NCBI RefSeq assembly: GCF_000002865.3
Contig: NW_001865040.1
Span: 1,769,864 to 1,833,863 of the forward strand
Length of the DNA stretch: 64,000 nt
From: Monosiga brevicollis MX1
Lineage: Eukaryota; Opisthokonta; Choanoflagellata; Craspedida; Salpingoecidae
Direction of reading: 5' to 3'
Part shown: in pieces, positions 12,098 to 23,063 of the stretch
Layout: the number at the start of each line of letters is the position of its first letter
Numbering within the stretch: position 1 is the first letter of the stretch
Program-made: the position numbers and the translations under genes
The notes under the pieces: model-generated
Told to the model about the DNA's origin: nothing
Database searches by the model: none
The model's input: the letters and a program-made list of their open reading frames with translations, nothing else

Positions 12098-13743
12098 ATG
12101 GTGCGCTGTCGGGTATCCGGGCCTGCTATGCGACATTTGCTATGGTGGCTTGTGCTCTTGCCATTGTATGGGCTCTCAGCCGTGTCAGGTCAAGGCGAGA
12201 GTGATGTGCTCTTCATCACTCCAGCCGAGTTTGCTCGTGCCGCTCTGCCACGTTGTCCTGGGCATCTTTGCGGTCGGCCAGCCCATGCTGAAGAAGAACT
12301 CGCTACTGGCCAAAATGTGGCGGCCTGTGGGGCCTGTCCCACCGGGTTTCGTAGCGATGGCTACTTTTGCCGCCCCTGCTCTGCCAAACCAGATGTTTAC
12401 AGCGTCATGTTCCTCATCACCACGATCCTCATCTTCATTCTTCTGGATACGGCTGTCTCTCGCAAGCTGCTGGTTCTACCCGGCAAGCTTCAAGTACGTA
12501 CCAACGTTCCTGCACCGATCTATCAGAGTTGCCAGATCCACAAGCCAGCAGCGTTGTGCCTGACGTTGGGTCGTTGCCCTTTCTGCAGCGTCGCCTGTGG
12601 CTCTTGCTGGCCGAGTACACATTGGCCGCTCTTTCCGCTGCCCTTGCCATCCAACCGCAAGGGTCCCTGCACCTTGACTTTTGTGGTATGACGCACATCC
12701 GTGATTGGTATCCATACTTGGCCAACCCTCGCGACAAGGGTGGCGAGGTAAGCTTTCTTGCATGCTCGTCGACGCCCCATGTCCTGTGTGGCTTTGACCT
12801 TTCCAAGCGCATCGCTCGTCTCGGTACACAAACCCTCTCACTTCACTACCTCGGGGGTCTCATGTTCAAATGGACCTAGATTGTACACTGTTCGTACGAA
12901 GCTGCATTCCCGCTCCGCACCTTTCTCCTGCTGTTTGTTGCCTTCCGATCAGCGCTGCTGCTGGGCCGCTTCTGTCTGCTCTCTTCTGTCACAGGTACGC
13001 CGACCACGCCTGCCTGTCGTCATCATTTTGGTATATGATGCTCAGCAACCTCTTCATGCCCATCTTTTGCCCGTATTGGGCTAGAGGAAATGCGTTTGGT
13101 ATTTTGGCGCCATGGAACGGCCATATACATTCTGCAGCCCATCTACGCCGTCTTTGTCCTTGCGCTCGGTGGTCTCTGGTACTACGGATTCCCATATGCC
13201 CTACTCGTGGGTGGGTTACTCTTGATCACCTCTTACAACATTCACATGGAGCCCGGGGTATGCCATCGCCTGTGTCAGCTTGATCAGCATCATGGCGTGT
13301 TCTTGTTTCTCGACTTTACCCGCACCGTGCACAACATGAAGGGCAACTAACGCCTTCGCGTTTTTTCCATTGTGCCTGTGCTGCAGGTGCGATTTTATCA
13401 GCGGCGTGTTGATGCCGCTGATCGAGATGTGCGGGGGCCCGAAATAGTTGGTCGCGTCATTGTCTACATCTTTGCCTGTTTGGCGCTGGTGCGTTGTGGA
13501 ATGTCCAAAACGCCCGATCATTGGCCCAAGAACCACACAGACTCTTTGGTCCCACCTGCCGCCCTAATTTGTGACTCACAGCCCGCTTTTAATTCCTCAC
13601 TTCAGGAAGCACTGCGGCAGTTTTTCAATGCTGAAAGTCTATTTCATTTACTCTGGGTATTTCTCGGCCCAGCTCTCCCAGATGCCGTTTACCTACTATT
13701 TGAGAAGTACACCCAGCCAGCACGGTTCCCCACGGCCTCGTAA
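12098..13743 (+). CDS. JKAMP: JNK1/MAPK8-associated membrane protein (JAMP)
   Basis: Six exons (12098-12493, 12589-12747, 12880-12994, 13085-13257, 13387-13488, 13606-13743) sum to 1083 nt (360 aa; human about 311). A signal peptide (MRHLLWWLVLLPLYGLSAVS) is followed by a cysteine-rich lumenal part, CPGHLCGRPA then CGACPTGFRSDGYFCRPC, matching the CxGxYCG...CGVCPRG...YCQPC pattern of JAMP. Several membrane segments follow (SVMFLITTILIFILLDTAV; VFVLALGGLWYYGFPYALLV), plus DWYPYLANP and the conserved VHCSYEAAFPLRTF. The end FEKYTQPARFP matches the family FTEPSRI tail. Family role: a multi-pass ER/plasma-membrane protein that links stress signalling to proteasome recruitment in ERAD. The exon at 13387-13488 is the least conserved and its limits are less certain. 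Confidence 0.88.
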
Positions 13744-13941
13744 TGGTTTCACATGCTGCAAAGCGTCACTTCACTGGTTTACCTCTGACCCGTGCATCAT
13801 CTCGCTGGCCGTGCCAGCCCGGCGTGCATCTAAAAGCGTTTTCATTGTCGAGTTGCTTGTAATTGCTCATGTATTGGTCTGAATTAACATCAAAAGCATG
13901 TAAAACATCTTGAGAGTCGGATTCCGATGCCAACCATGGCT

Positions 13942-16900
13942 TCACATGGGCACTGCCCCATCAAGTTGCAGTTCAGTCATCTGGGACTGCTGCAAGAAGA
14001 CAATCAATCGCTCCATCGGGTCCTCCGTGTCCACGTCCAGCTCTTGGCAATCTTCGCCCTGACGAGCTTCTTCCAGCAAAACGGGAACCCGAATCAAAGG
14101 TCCATCAGCCTCAGAAAGCAACGTAGCAAGTGCCTGGACTGAAGAGATCTGGCGAATGGTGAATCGCTCCGTGGCATTGACCACGTGGCGATAGAACGTG
14201 GGCTCGAGAAGCTGGGACATGCCAACAAAAGCGAGTAATTCCCGTCGTACGCCCAAGTCTGGTCCAGGTGCAGGCGTAGAGATGGCCTGCCAGACGCTAA
14301 GAACGGATTGCAATGCTACCTCCACGTGACGGTAGTCTCGGCATACCACAAAACACTCGCTGGCAAAGGGAGCGCTGGTCAAAGGCTTGACCAGACGGCA
14401 GGTGGCGAAGGTTGAGCAGAGCAAATGCAAAAGGCTCGCCGTGAGACGAGTAAAGGTCTCGGCCAGGCGTACGAGGAGTGTGCCTCCTGGACGCAGCAGA
14501 TGCAGTCCTGCAGCAACTTGCGACAGGGCCTCGGTGCTCATATCAATCTCGGCCCGGCCGCGACCACTACCCGCAAAAGCACCCCAGTCAAATGCAGGAC
14601 TGACGAGCACGATCCCGGCTTCGCCGGCGTGCTGCTGCCAGGCCTTGACATCACGCTGTGCAAACGCGGTCCGAGCTGCCTCTGGCAGGGACGACCAAGG
14701 GCAACGCCGGGGAAATGAGTCCTCAGAAAGGCCTTGAAGCATTACATCAGCATCTGGACTCAGGCTCACGACTCGTTGTTGGTCGGTCCGTGCCTCACTT
14801 GCCAAAATCAGCCGAGCACTAAGCCCAAGCCACGGCCGCACAAGGTGCGGATACGCATCCTTCAGAGCCAGTAGACAAAGCCAGGGCTCATCCAAGCACA
14901 GGGATAGAGGAAACTCTGACGTGCGCGTAAGTTTTTCGCGCAAGGCTGGCAGCAAGTCCTGTTGACTACGCCGCAGCTGGTTCAAGAGGCTGAGCCGGCA
15001 GAAGCGTGTATGGCGCACAGCCCGAAGCTGCTGCCCATAAACCAGGTGTGCAGGCAAACCTTCAGAACTGCCAGAACTTTCAGAGAACGACGTCGCGGTA
15101 GATGCTGAGGTCGCTGGCACCGGTGTACCACCAGTGATTTGGGCCAGTCCAGGACCGTGCAGAGGATGGTCCGTCTGCAGATACAAAGGGGCCTCTCTCG
15201 GGCGGTCCACTGGCCCAGATGCAGAAATTTGATGCACACCTAGACCGGTGCGCTCTTCTCGTGGGGCTGCCTGCACTGGTTGTACAATGCCTGTACCGTC
15301 GCGACCAAGCCCTTGGCCCGGCTTGTAGCCCATCTTTTGCATCATGCGCTCTGCAATGCTCAAAGGCCGCGAGGGTGGGTCTGCAGGCCTCTCGCTGCTT
15401 GGTCGGTCTTCAGCATCCAGCTGCAAGCCTTGCGCTTGGATTTTGACGCGCTTCTGGCTTGGAGTGCCGTCGTCTGCGTTTGTTGCATCGGGCTTTTCCT
15501 TGTGACGTTCGGCTTGCTGACGCTTGACCGTCGAGCGCAAATGGGCTTGTCGCTCCTTGAGTGTGGCGCCCTGAAGGCCTCCGTGATCTTCTGGTCGACG
15601 GGTCCCGGTCCCGGCTCGGCTGCTCTATGATGAGGGGAATGCCAGTCAGAAGCGCCAAGCCCAAGCATGGGTACCATTTTGTGGTCATTCCTAAGCTAGA
15701 GGAAAAAAGCCATCGGCCTGACCCCGTTGAGAAACGTACGGTACTGAGATTGCTGTGCCCATCAAGGTAAACGGCCGGGCTAAGCTGAAGTCGAGCGGGC
15801 ACTTCTGTGACTCCAAATCTCTGAATGTACTCCTCAGCCACGGCACGTTGATAATTGATAAGCTCCTACCACCCCACATGAGCCGCCAAAGACACCAGAT
15901 GAGCCGTTTGGCCCCTCTGTCAGATGGCATAGTTTCTCAGTGACTACTTCAAGGCCCCAGAAATCCTACATCACGATTGGCCGGGACGGTGCGGCGCGAC
16001 TGATCGATAACGTGCTGAATATGATCCTCAGTAAAACGTGAGATCTCATCTGCAGCCTAAAGGTCACACGAGAGCATCAACCGCATGATGCCATCGCGTT
16101 TATGATTGACACATCATCGGGAGCAGGCCAAGATGGGTCGTTTCAAGGAGAAATCGGCGGTCATCATGGTTCTTGTCACATGATATGGCAAACACACCTG
16201 CGCGAGGTGTTGCGTAAAGGCAGGGGTGAAGCTCGCGCTAGGTAACAAGGCCAACCGTTGCCCTGCTGCGTCCACTATGGCAAAAAAAAAAAAGAAAAAA
16301 AAAAAAAAAAAGAAAAAAAGAAAAAGAAAAGAAAGCATATGAGAGCCAGGATAGCCGTATCGCCAAGCCTGGATGCCACAAACATCGGGTGGTCGTGGTG
16401 GGTTGAAAGCAACTGTTTACCTGGATGCGAGGGGTCAATATGCGCGAGGAGTCGATCAAGAATAGCATGATCACAGCCGCGAAAGCGTTGTGCAACGATG
16501 TACGTCTCGCTGTTGGCAGCCTTGCTTGTTGCTGGCTTGCAAATATCCATTGTCTCAAAGAGCCCACCCAGCAAGTAGACCAGCGCGGCGGAGCAACGCT
16601 CAAAAAACGTGAACATCTTGAGTACCAATGTTCCGCCTGCAACCAAACTCATCATGTCAATTGACAATCGACAGGAGTTCACGGTTGGGGACAGAGAGTA
16701 TGCTACGATGAAACGAGAAGCTTGATGCACATACCGGGGGCCAGACAAGCCAGGGCAGCGACAGCTTCACAATAGTGAAGCTGGGCTGTCAGCATCTCCT
16801 GCTCGGCAGGGTTGGCTGACGTGTCAAAGGCCCCATCGCCCGTCACCAGCTCCACCTTGTGCAATGTTGAACAGGGTAACATGAATGGCGATGACGAGTA

Positions 16901-18307
16901 CGCTTGGCAGCAAGGCAACTTACTCGCATTTCTTGCTGGAGAACACGATCGCGAAGGCCCTTGAGGTTGGGTGCATGCATCATGTTGCCCGTGTTGTCGT
17001 GACCAAAGTGCCAATGGCTCTCGGTCAGCAGGATCAGCTATGGTGTCGCGCAAGCGCCAAACCTTGAACACCAGCGCATTGCAAAAGACAAGCGAGAGTG
17101 GGAGTGAGGGCGTTCTTACCGTGTCTGAGTCCACCATGTCAATGGGATTGTTGTCCTCATAGTAAGGGTTAAGGGTAAGCCCGGTCCAGTTCCATTTGAG
17201 CTCACGATGATATAATTGGCGAAGGTAATGATTCAGCGCAGCCACAAACGCACCAGGCTGAATGGGGACATGGATTGATCAAGGCAAGATGAGTGACGGG
17301 TCGGGCCAGCTGTGCGGCGGCGCACTGAGGGAAAACACGGGGCTGGGTTGGCTATACAAACCCAAACGAACCGCTTCGCAGACATGCACCGTGGCAAAGG
17401 GCATCTCCTGATGCTGTTGGAGCAGCTTATAGCGGGCTAGAATCTCGTACATTTTACACCAGGCGATAGTGGGCAGCTCAACACGAAACCGGCGCGAGAG
17501 GGTGAAGGGGACGTTTTTGGTCGGGTTGTGAAGCTTGGCTGTGCGGTACCACAGCTGCAAAGGGCACGCGGGTCCAGTGAGGGTGAAGGCAAACCAAGAA
17601 TCAGATGCCAAAAAGATAAGTCCAGGACGTGCCTCTTGATCCATGTCATCAAGGCTGCCTTTGACGCCATTGGCTCGGTCCTTGAGTGCTTGCATAGCTA
17701 TCACAACGACCGCCGCTCGTAAACTGCAAGAAGGGTTTCTGGGCCAAGAAAAGCAAAGACAAATCTGGTTGGGCAAGATACCTGGATCGATGGGCTCCTC
17801 TGGCGCAACAAAGAGCTGCTTTGCTTCTATGGGGGCAAAACATTCCGCCGGGAACGTGTACTTTTTATTGAATAGGCTGTCGAGCTCTTTTTGCATCGCT
17901 GGGGACAGGGGTGCGGCGGAACGTTGGCGGCGCGGTGGTCCTGAAGACTGCTCGTAGCGCGAGTATTGACGATGGCGATCATGGCCAGAGTCACGCCCAT
18001 GGTCCCGACCTCTGTACTGGTCCCGCCCTTGGTAGTGGTCCCGCCCTTGGTAGTGGTCCCGACGTCGGTACTGATCCCGACGTCGGTACTGGTCACGGGA
18101 ATGTGCATGTCGATCAAACTCGGACTCGTGGCGATTTGGGCGGTGATGGCCGGGTTGTTGCCAGTAGGGATGGCTCTCGTGATGGGACGGAAAAGCTGGA
18201 GGATGCATTGAGGGGGGATGGTAGCCAACCTGCCCATTGTAGCCATTGGGTGGCTGCCACGATGGAGGTGGGCCATAGCGGCCACCGGGCGGCATACGCC
18301 CAGCCAT
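13942..18307 (-). CDS. CMTR2: Cap-2 2'-O-ribose methyltransferase, CMTR2 type, with internal G-patch
   Basis: N-terminal exon 18307-17782 is Gly/Pro-rich with RDQYRRRD-like repeats. Exons 17697-17372, 17257-17120, 17019-16924, 16855-16735 and 16636-16421 form the catalytic Rossmann domain: AWCKMYEIL (Lys), PGAFVAALNHYLRQLY, HWHFGHDNTGNMM, VELVTGDGAFD (Asp), GTLVLKMFTFFERCS (Lys) and ICKPATSKAANSETYIV. All match CMTR2/Adrift and fit a K-D-K-type catalytic set. Smaller exons around 16210, 16000 and 15860-15755 (QRAVAEEYIQRFGV) continue the frame. The final exon, about 15615-13942, holds a G-patch (MMQKMGYKPGQGLGRDGTGI, about 15230-15350) and a degenerate second methyltransferase-like domain (LHLLRPGGTLLVRLAETFTR ... 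ECFVVCRDYRH). Family role: methylation of the second transcribed nucleotide of mRNA caps. The G-patch position is unlike human CMTR2. A split into two adjacent genes near 15620 is possible. Confidence 0.8.
16282..16335. repeat. A/G-rich tract (T/C on the gene strand) in CMTR2 intron
   Basis: A-rich run broken by single G bases, inside the intron downstream of the exon 16636-16421. On the gene strand it is a pyrimidine tract. Confidence 0.85.
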
Positions 18308-18676
18308 CTTCGAAAGAAAGTGTGCTTGTGAAAGTCAGATTTCCATTTGGATTTGAATTTTTGACGATGAAGATGATGATGTTCACTTTGTTCCCCAATG
18401 TGAGATGGGTACCTCTCCACCAATCGCCTCGTGGCATCGTGTCTTCTCATCAACATGAGCGTAGGCATGGACCACTTTATCCGACGACCCTTTGAGTGGG
18501 CTTTGCAGATAGATTCTGGAATAAATTCTCAAGTCAGTGCCGACGAGACAAAAACACTACGGTCGTCGAAGTTCTCACAGAGAACACTTGCCATCTCACC
18601 TCTGCTATTTCTTATGGTTGGCTCGGACATGGCATGTTGTTGCCTGGGATGATGGCCTGATCGGCCATAATGCTTT

Positions 18677-20038
18677 TCACTCAAGAAGCTGCATCAGGAG
18701 TTGTTGTTGCTGGGCCACCACGTCGCCTCGGCGCGCGTGCCAGGCCTCGAGGAGCCGGAACACGGCTTCACAGGCCTTCAAATTATGCGCCGTGACACCA
18801 GGCTGAAAGGGAATGCTAAGAACACCTGTGAGCCGGCCTGCATCTGCGGTGGGCTTGCTGCGGTGGAAGGCCACTTCGGTCGAGCGATCCATGGCGTCAT
18901 TCAAGGTGCTTTTGCGAGTCAACCCGGCACTACCTGGAAGCCCCATGCTGGTGCCAATCCCTCGGTGCAACAGGTTGTCCTCTGGCCTCACACCAAACAG
19001 CACCTGCGAGCCCGGGGAAACAAAAACAGCACCGCCAGAGGCATCGCCTTGCGAACTCTGACTAAGTGGCCGGGTCGAGCGGTGGGCAGTCACAGTTGGG
19101 GCAATGTCGTCCCAGTCCCGCACATGCTGTTCCTCCCAATCATCATCGGAGAGTGCATAACCATCTGTTGCCTGAGTGCTGCTGCTGCTGCCGTGACTGG
19201 GGACACTGCGTTCAGAGGTGCGACCTCCTTCGTGACGCCAAAAGGAGGTGGCAAGAGAGAATATGTTGAGTCGACGGCTGAGGGGCTCTGAAGATGTCGC
19301 GGATCCTGCGCTCACGGGGGTGGGTGTCGTCGCCTTCAAAATGGCAGCAATCAAAGCATGTCGTGTGTGCTGCTCGTGTTCGAGGCGTTCGCGCTGCGAA
19401 AGTAGTTGAATCAACTCCGAGTTGAGGCGGGCGACCTGCTGTACCAATGTCTGAGCCCATGCTTGCAGCTCGGTCATCTAAAAGTCAGGTGCCATGAGTG
19501 TGCTACTAGGAGTAGCTCAAAGGGCCAAATCCAAGTCGAGCATCTTCCAAGGTGTCGTGAACCGTGAACCAACCTCCAGAGGAATCAGCCGGTCTGTGCT
19601 GACATCCATGTCAAAAGCCAGCGGAGTGGTGGAGATGATGGCATTCTCTGGTAAGCGACGATTCAAACTCAGCCCAGTCTGAATCAGACGCTGCAGAATG
19701 GGGCTGGCGTCTGCCAGGCGGTCGTCACTCACGCTGGAGTTTGTCCGAAACACGGTGTCGTACTGCTGCCAAAATCGACGCATGCGCATCAAATCTCCAC
19801 TCAAAAGGTTGGACTTGGCCTCGTTCTGCTGCCGCACGTCGGTGACTGGCTCAAAGGCGAGGGCTGGCGCTGCAACCGTGCTGCCCTCGGAAGCTGCATG
19901 TTCGTCTCCCCAAACCTGCGATAGCAGCGCAGCGAGGCCGTGTGCTGGCGCGGACCTGGAGGCAGTTGTCTGAGCCGGTGGACCTGGGCTTGACCAGGTC
20001 GGTGCGTCCTCAAAGCTGCCCCAGTCCTCGCTATCCAT
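18677..20038 (-). CDS. FEZ-like coiled-coil protein
   Basis: Two exons, 20038-19574 and 19477-18677, join in phase 0 to give 421 aa. The N-terminus starts MDSEDWGSFEDAPTW, an acidic WxxF-type motif. Exon 2 opens with a helix, LNSELIQLLSQRERLEHEQH, then RHALIAAIL. This resembles the FEZ segment EELIQQLALRDELEFEKEVKNSFISVLI. A Ser/Thr-rich linker containing DDDWEEQHVRDWDDI follows. The last 60 residues (VLSIPFQPGVTAHNLKACEA, then FRLLEAWHARRGDV) align with the FEZ C-terminal VIPYEKK...LQILTKILRAM. Known FEZ proteins are kinesin-1 cargo adaptors. The order of elements agrees, but identity is low and the linker is long, so this is a family suggestion. AP-adaptor accessory proteins with WxxF motifs are the main alternative. 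Confidence 0.55.
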
Positions 20039-20309
20039 CCTATCGTCTCTGGCGCCCAGCTGCGCAGCGCAACTCCGACCCTCGGAAGCGATTCACCAGA
20101 CCCAACCTCACATCATTTCCGCCCTGCGCTTCGCACAGAGAAATGTCACGGCCGTCTGACCCCTACTTCAAGACATTCCCAGGCCGTCCGAGCACAAACC
20201 CTGCCCCTGCTGCCGTTGCAATTGCGACAGCAAAGCCGCGGCGTCTTCAGCACGTCACTGTCAAATCGTGGGCCTTTTTTTGCTTTTTTCAAAAGCATTT
20301 TTTTTGCTT

Positions 20310-20311
<2 letters not shown>

Positions 20312-20366
<55 letters not shown>

Positions 20367-20385
20367 TGGTGGTGGTGGTGGTGGT
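20312..20385. repeat. T54 tract followed by GGT repeats
   Basis: A run of 54 T is followed by about seven GGT units in the 510 bp spacer between the FEZ-like start and the SGPP stop. On the minus strand it reads CCA repeats then A54, downstream of SGPP. No flanking target-site duplication or other retroposon mark was found. Confidence 0.9.
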
Positions 20386-20547
20386 GTGTTTGTGTGTGGT
20401 GTTGTTTCGTTGCAATTTTCATTAAACCCGAGAACCTGTGATTGCGATTCACGACCAAACGTGTGTGGGGCACATGTGTCGATTGGATCGATTTGCAAAT
20501 GGGTGGTCTTTGGAAAAAGGTCATTTGCCAGTCCACAGGAGTTGTTG

Positions 20548-22518
20548 TCATGCAGTCTGGGTGGCGATCGCGTCGATAAGGTCTGTCGTCAACCCCACGA
20601 GCTGGAACACTTGCGGTACAAAATAAACGGACACCAAGCCGACCACCTGGAGCCCAACCATATGGGCAAAGAGCAAAGTGAGCAAGAACCAATACTTGCA
20701 CCCCGCCTTCCCCCAAGAGAAGTTTGTGCCAAAGAACTCGAACCAAGTGAAACAATCGAGACGAACCGTGTATGTCATAAACTTTTGCGGCACGCCAAAA
20801 GCGTAGCGCTGCTCTGACGGGATGTCCGAGGTCGGAAGGATCACCAGCAGAATCTGGCGCATCAGCAACTTGCTCACTTGACTGTTAACGTGCGAGCATG
20901 GCAAGCGAGCAGTAGTGTGAGAAATTGGTGACAGGGGGTCTCGGGCCCAGTTACAGCGTCGGCGTACCGCGTCAAAATGAGAATGATAAAGCCAAGGAGA
21001 GCTCGTGCAAAGGCAACGATGGACCAGGCCCAGAATGGTTCTGCATGCAAGGATCGAGTGGAGCAAAATGAGAAGGTGACGCCGGCCGGTTTCTTCAAGT
21101 TCATGAATTGTGAGGCTTGCATTCATTGTTTGGCAATCGTAGTGAGAGCGTAAGGGCCTGCAAGGAACACATACCCTCCAGCCAGGGCAAAGGGATTTCT
21201 GGAAAGCCAGCAGTGGCACAGAGATAGGAACCGATGACCACACCGTGTCCCACGCCCGCAATCATGGCCGTATCGCCATATGCGTTGGTCCAGCGACGAG
21301 GGCGTGGATAGATCAAAAGAGCCGCCAGACACACGAGCGTCGGGATGTAGAGCGTGTCTGAGCTTGTTGTCACAAACTGGTCCAACCACAGTGCATAGTG
21401 GGCAAACCCAATAAACACGAGCGTCTATCATCAAACCCAAGTGCCGGAAAAAGACAGCATCCATGCAAGAGCCACAAAAGAGGTGAGTGCACACTTTTAT
21501 ATTTATGAAGGTGGGAGAGCAAGCACTTGTCCACATGCGAGGTCAGGTACTCGGACCTCAAAGAAGAAGCCGCCAAAGATATCAGGCACAGAGTGCACAC
21601 CCAGGTAGACACGGCCAAGGGCGGTGATCGTGACGACGGTGGCAGCCAACAACATTGCCAAGGGAAGGGGATACGATCCCTCGCCTAGCCAATATGGGAA
21701 GAGTTTGGCAAGGATTAGAAGGAATGTGGCTGCCTTTGGCCATGAAAAGGAGACGTTCTTGCACAAACCAGCATAATCCTTGAGGTAGGTGTAATAAACA
21801 ATGACGCAGGCTTGTCCCATGACCGACATGGTGTGAGTGGAGGGGAAACCATACTCGGCGAGATAATGCCCCTCAAGACTGCGAACGCGGGGGTTCACGA
21901 CTCCGGGGCGAGGCAGATGAAAGTAATCCTTGAGGGCCTGGCCCACATACATGGAGATGACCCAAAGGTAGATGATAAAGCGACCCAGTTGCTGGTCAAT
22001 GGCCCAAAAGCAAAAGGGAAATGCTGTAATGTGGAAGGGCTCCCCACCAAGTGTGGCGCCAAGCAGGGCCAGGATGTAAGCCACCAGGCTGAGGAAACGA
22101 CGAACGAGCGCAGCCTGGGGATCTTGAAATACGGCAAAACGGGCATCGGCATCAGCCGGGGTATCGTCGTCTGTCTTGACTTTGGTGCGGGCATGCACGC
22201 CTGCAAAGGTTTGAAAGTCTTGCACCGTGGTCATGGAACTGTTGAAGACCCATGAAAAGAGGAAGGGGCGCAGCACATCGCGCAAAAGGGCCTTCTTCTC
22301 AAAGTCGAGCGCATGCCTAGTTGTTAGTCCCATTGTGTGGCAGCACAGCATAGAGATGAGATTTGAGCCAAGCAGGCAAGGCATCAGCAGAGAGTCGTAC
22401 GGACCGAGCCTCGTCATCTTTGAGGGCGTCGGTCGATTGCTGCGCCAGCACTTGACGAAAGTCCAGTTGGTCCTGCACACGTGCCGCAGGCTTGAATTTA
22501 AGGCCCCACTCGCTCGCG

Positions 22519-22564
<46 letters not shown>

Positions 22565-22703
22565 TGCAAACTTGATCTGACTTCTGAACCTTATTTCAAA
22601 TGACTGGCCGGCAGGAGCCACTGACCACGATTGGACGCTGGAGAATGGGCCGAGTGGCTGGATCTGGCGACAAATCAGAGGTATCCACACCGCAATCGGG
22701 CAT
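20548..22703 (-). CDS. Sphingosine-1-phosphate phosphatase (PAP2 superfamily)
   Basis: Main exon 22316-21557 carries the lipid phosphatase signature: KDYFHLPRP (K-x6-RP), YGFPSTHTMSVMGQ (PSxH) and RVYLGVHSVPDIFGG (R-x5-H-x3-D). This is the SGPP arrangement, in which PSTH replaces PSGH. Later exons include TLVFIGFAHYALWLDQF to about 21172, then PFWAWSIVAFARALLGFIIL, then the tail LLMRQILLVILPTSDIPSEQ ... CFTWFEFFGTNFSWGKAG with two more membrane helices, stopping at 20548. At least eight hydrophobic segments are seen. A likely first exon starts at 22703 (MPDCGVDTSDLSPDPATRP), and a second about 22500-22340 is separated from it by a CA-rich intron; the junction to the main exon is not resolved. 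Family role: dephosphorylates sphingosine-1-phosphate at the ER, controlling ceramide recycling. Confidence 0.87.
22521..22562. repeat. CA microsatellite in SGPP 5' intron
   Basis: A perfect CA run of about 21 units between the two N-terminal SGPP exons. Confidence 0.9.
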
Positions 22704-23063
22704 CGTGCCGGTGTCTGATCAAGGCTACAACTTAATCCCAGCTACGATGGGATGGTAGCCCAAAGAACAATCCAGCACAATTGATATCGTTAGCTGGAGA
22801 TCCGTCCCGTTTATTCCGCCCTTCCCAGCCAACTACTAGCTTGCCAGATGGATGCCACCACCGATCCCTGGTTGAGCCTGACTTGCCTTGCGCTACCCCA
22901 CGTACGTCAATAAATTCAAAAAACAAACACCCCCCCCCCAAAAAAAGGAGGGCAGAAAAGTAAATTACTTTATGCATAAAAGACGGTGCTCACTCATTTC
23001 GTGTTCTGCTACTTGCAGGGGTTTCGCGCGCGCGTGTGTGTGCGAGGTGCTCGGGAAAGAGTG
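22704..23063. promoter_or_regulatory. Compact divergent promoter region, SGPP and POLR3C
   Basis: Only 360 bp separate the presumed start codons of two divergent genes. It contains a C-run/A-run (about 22930-22950), ATAAATTACTTTATG-type AT-rich sequence near 22950-22975 and a CG/TG-rich stretch at 23028-23042. Regulatory use is inferred from position. Confidence 0.4.

Noticed and set aside
6157-13743. Functional cluster of ER-stress genes (UFC1, JKAMP)
   Set aside because: UFC1 and JKAMP both touch ER quality control, but CCDC93 lies between them and each gene has its own upstream spacer. Chance neighbours explain it as well.
14387-15630. Plus-strand open frames over the last CMTR2 exon
   Set aside because: They lie opposite a 530-codon minus-strand reading with recognisable domains, so they are shadows.
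20280-20430. Retroposon or SINE tail
   Set aside because: A and T runs alone are common here. No target-site duplication, internal promoter box or second copy was seen in the window.
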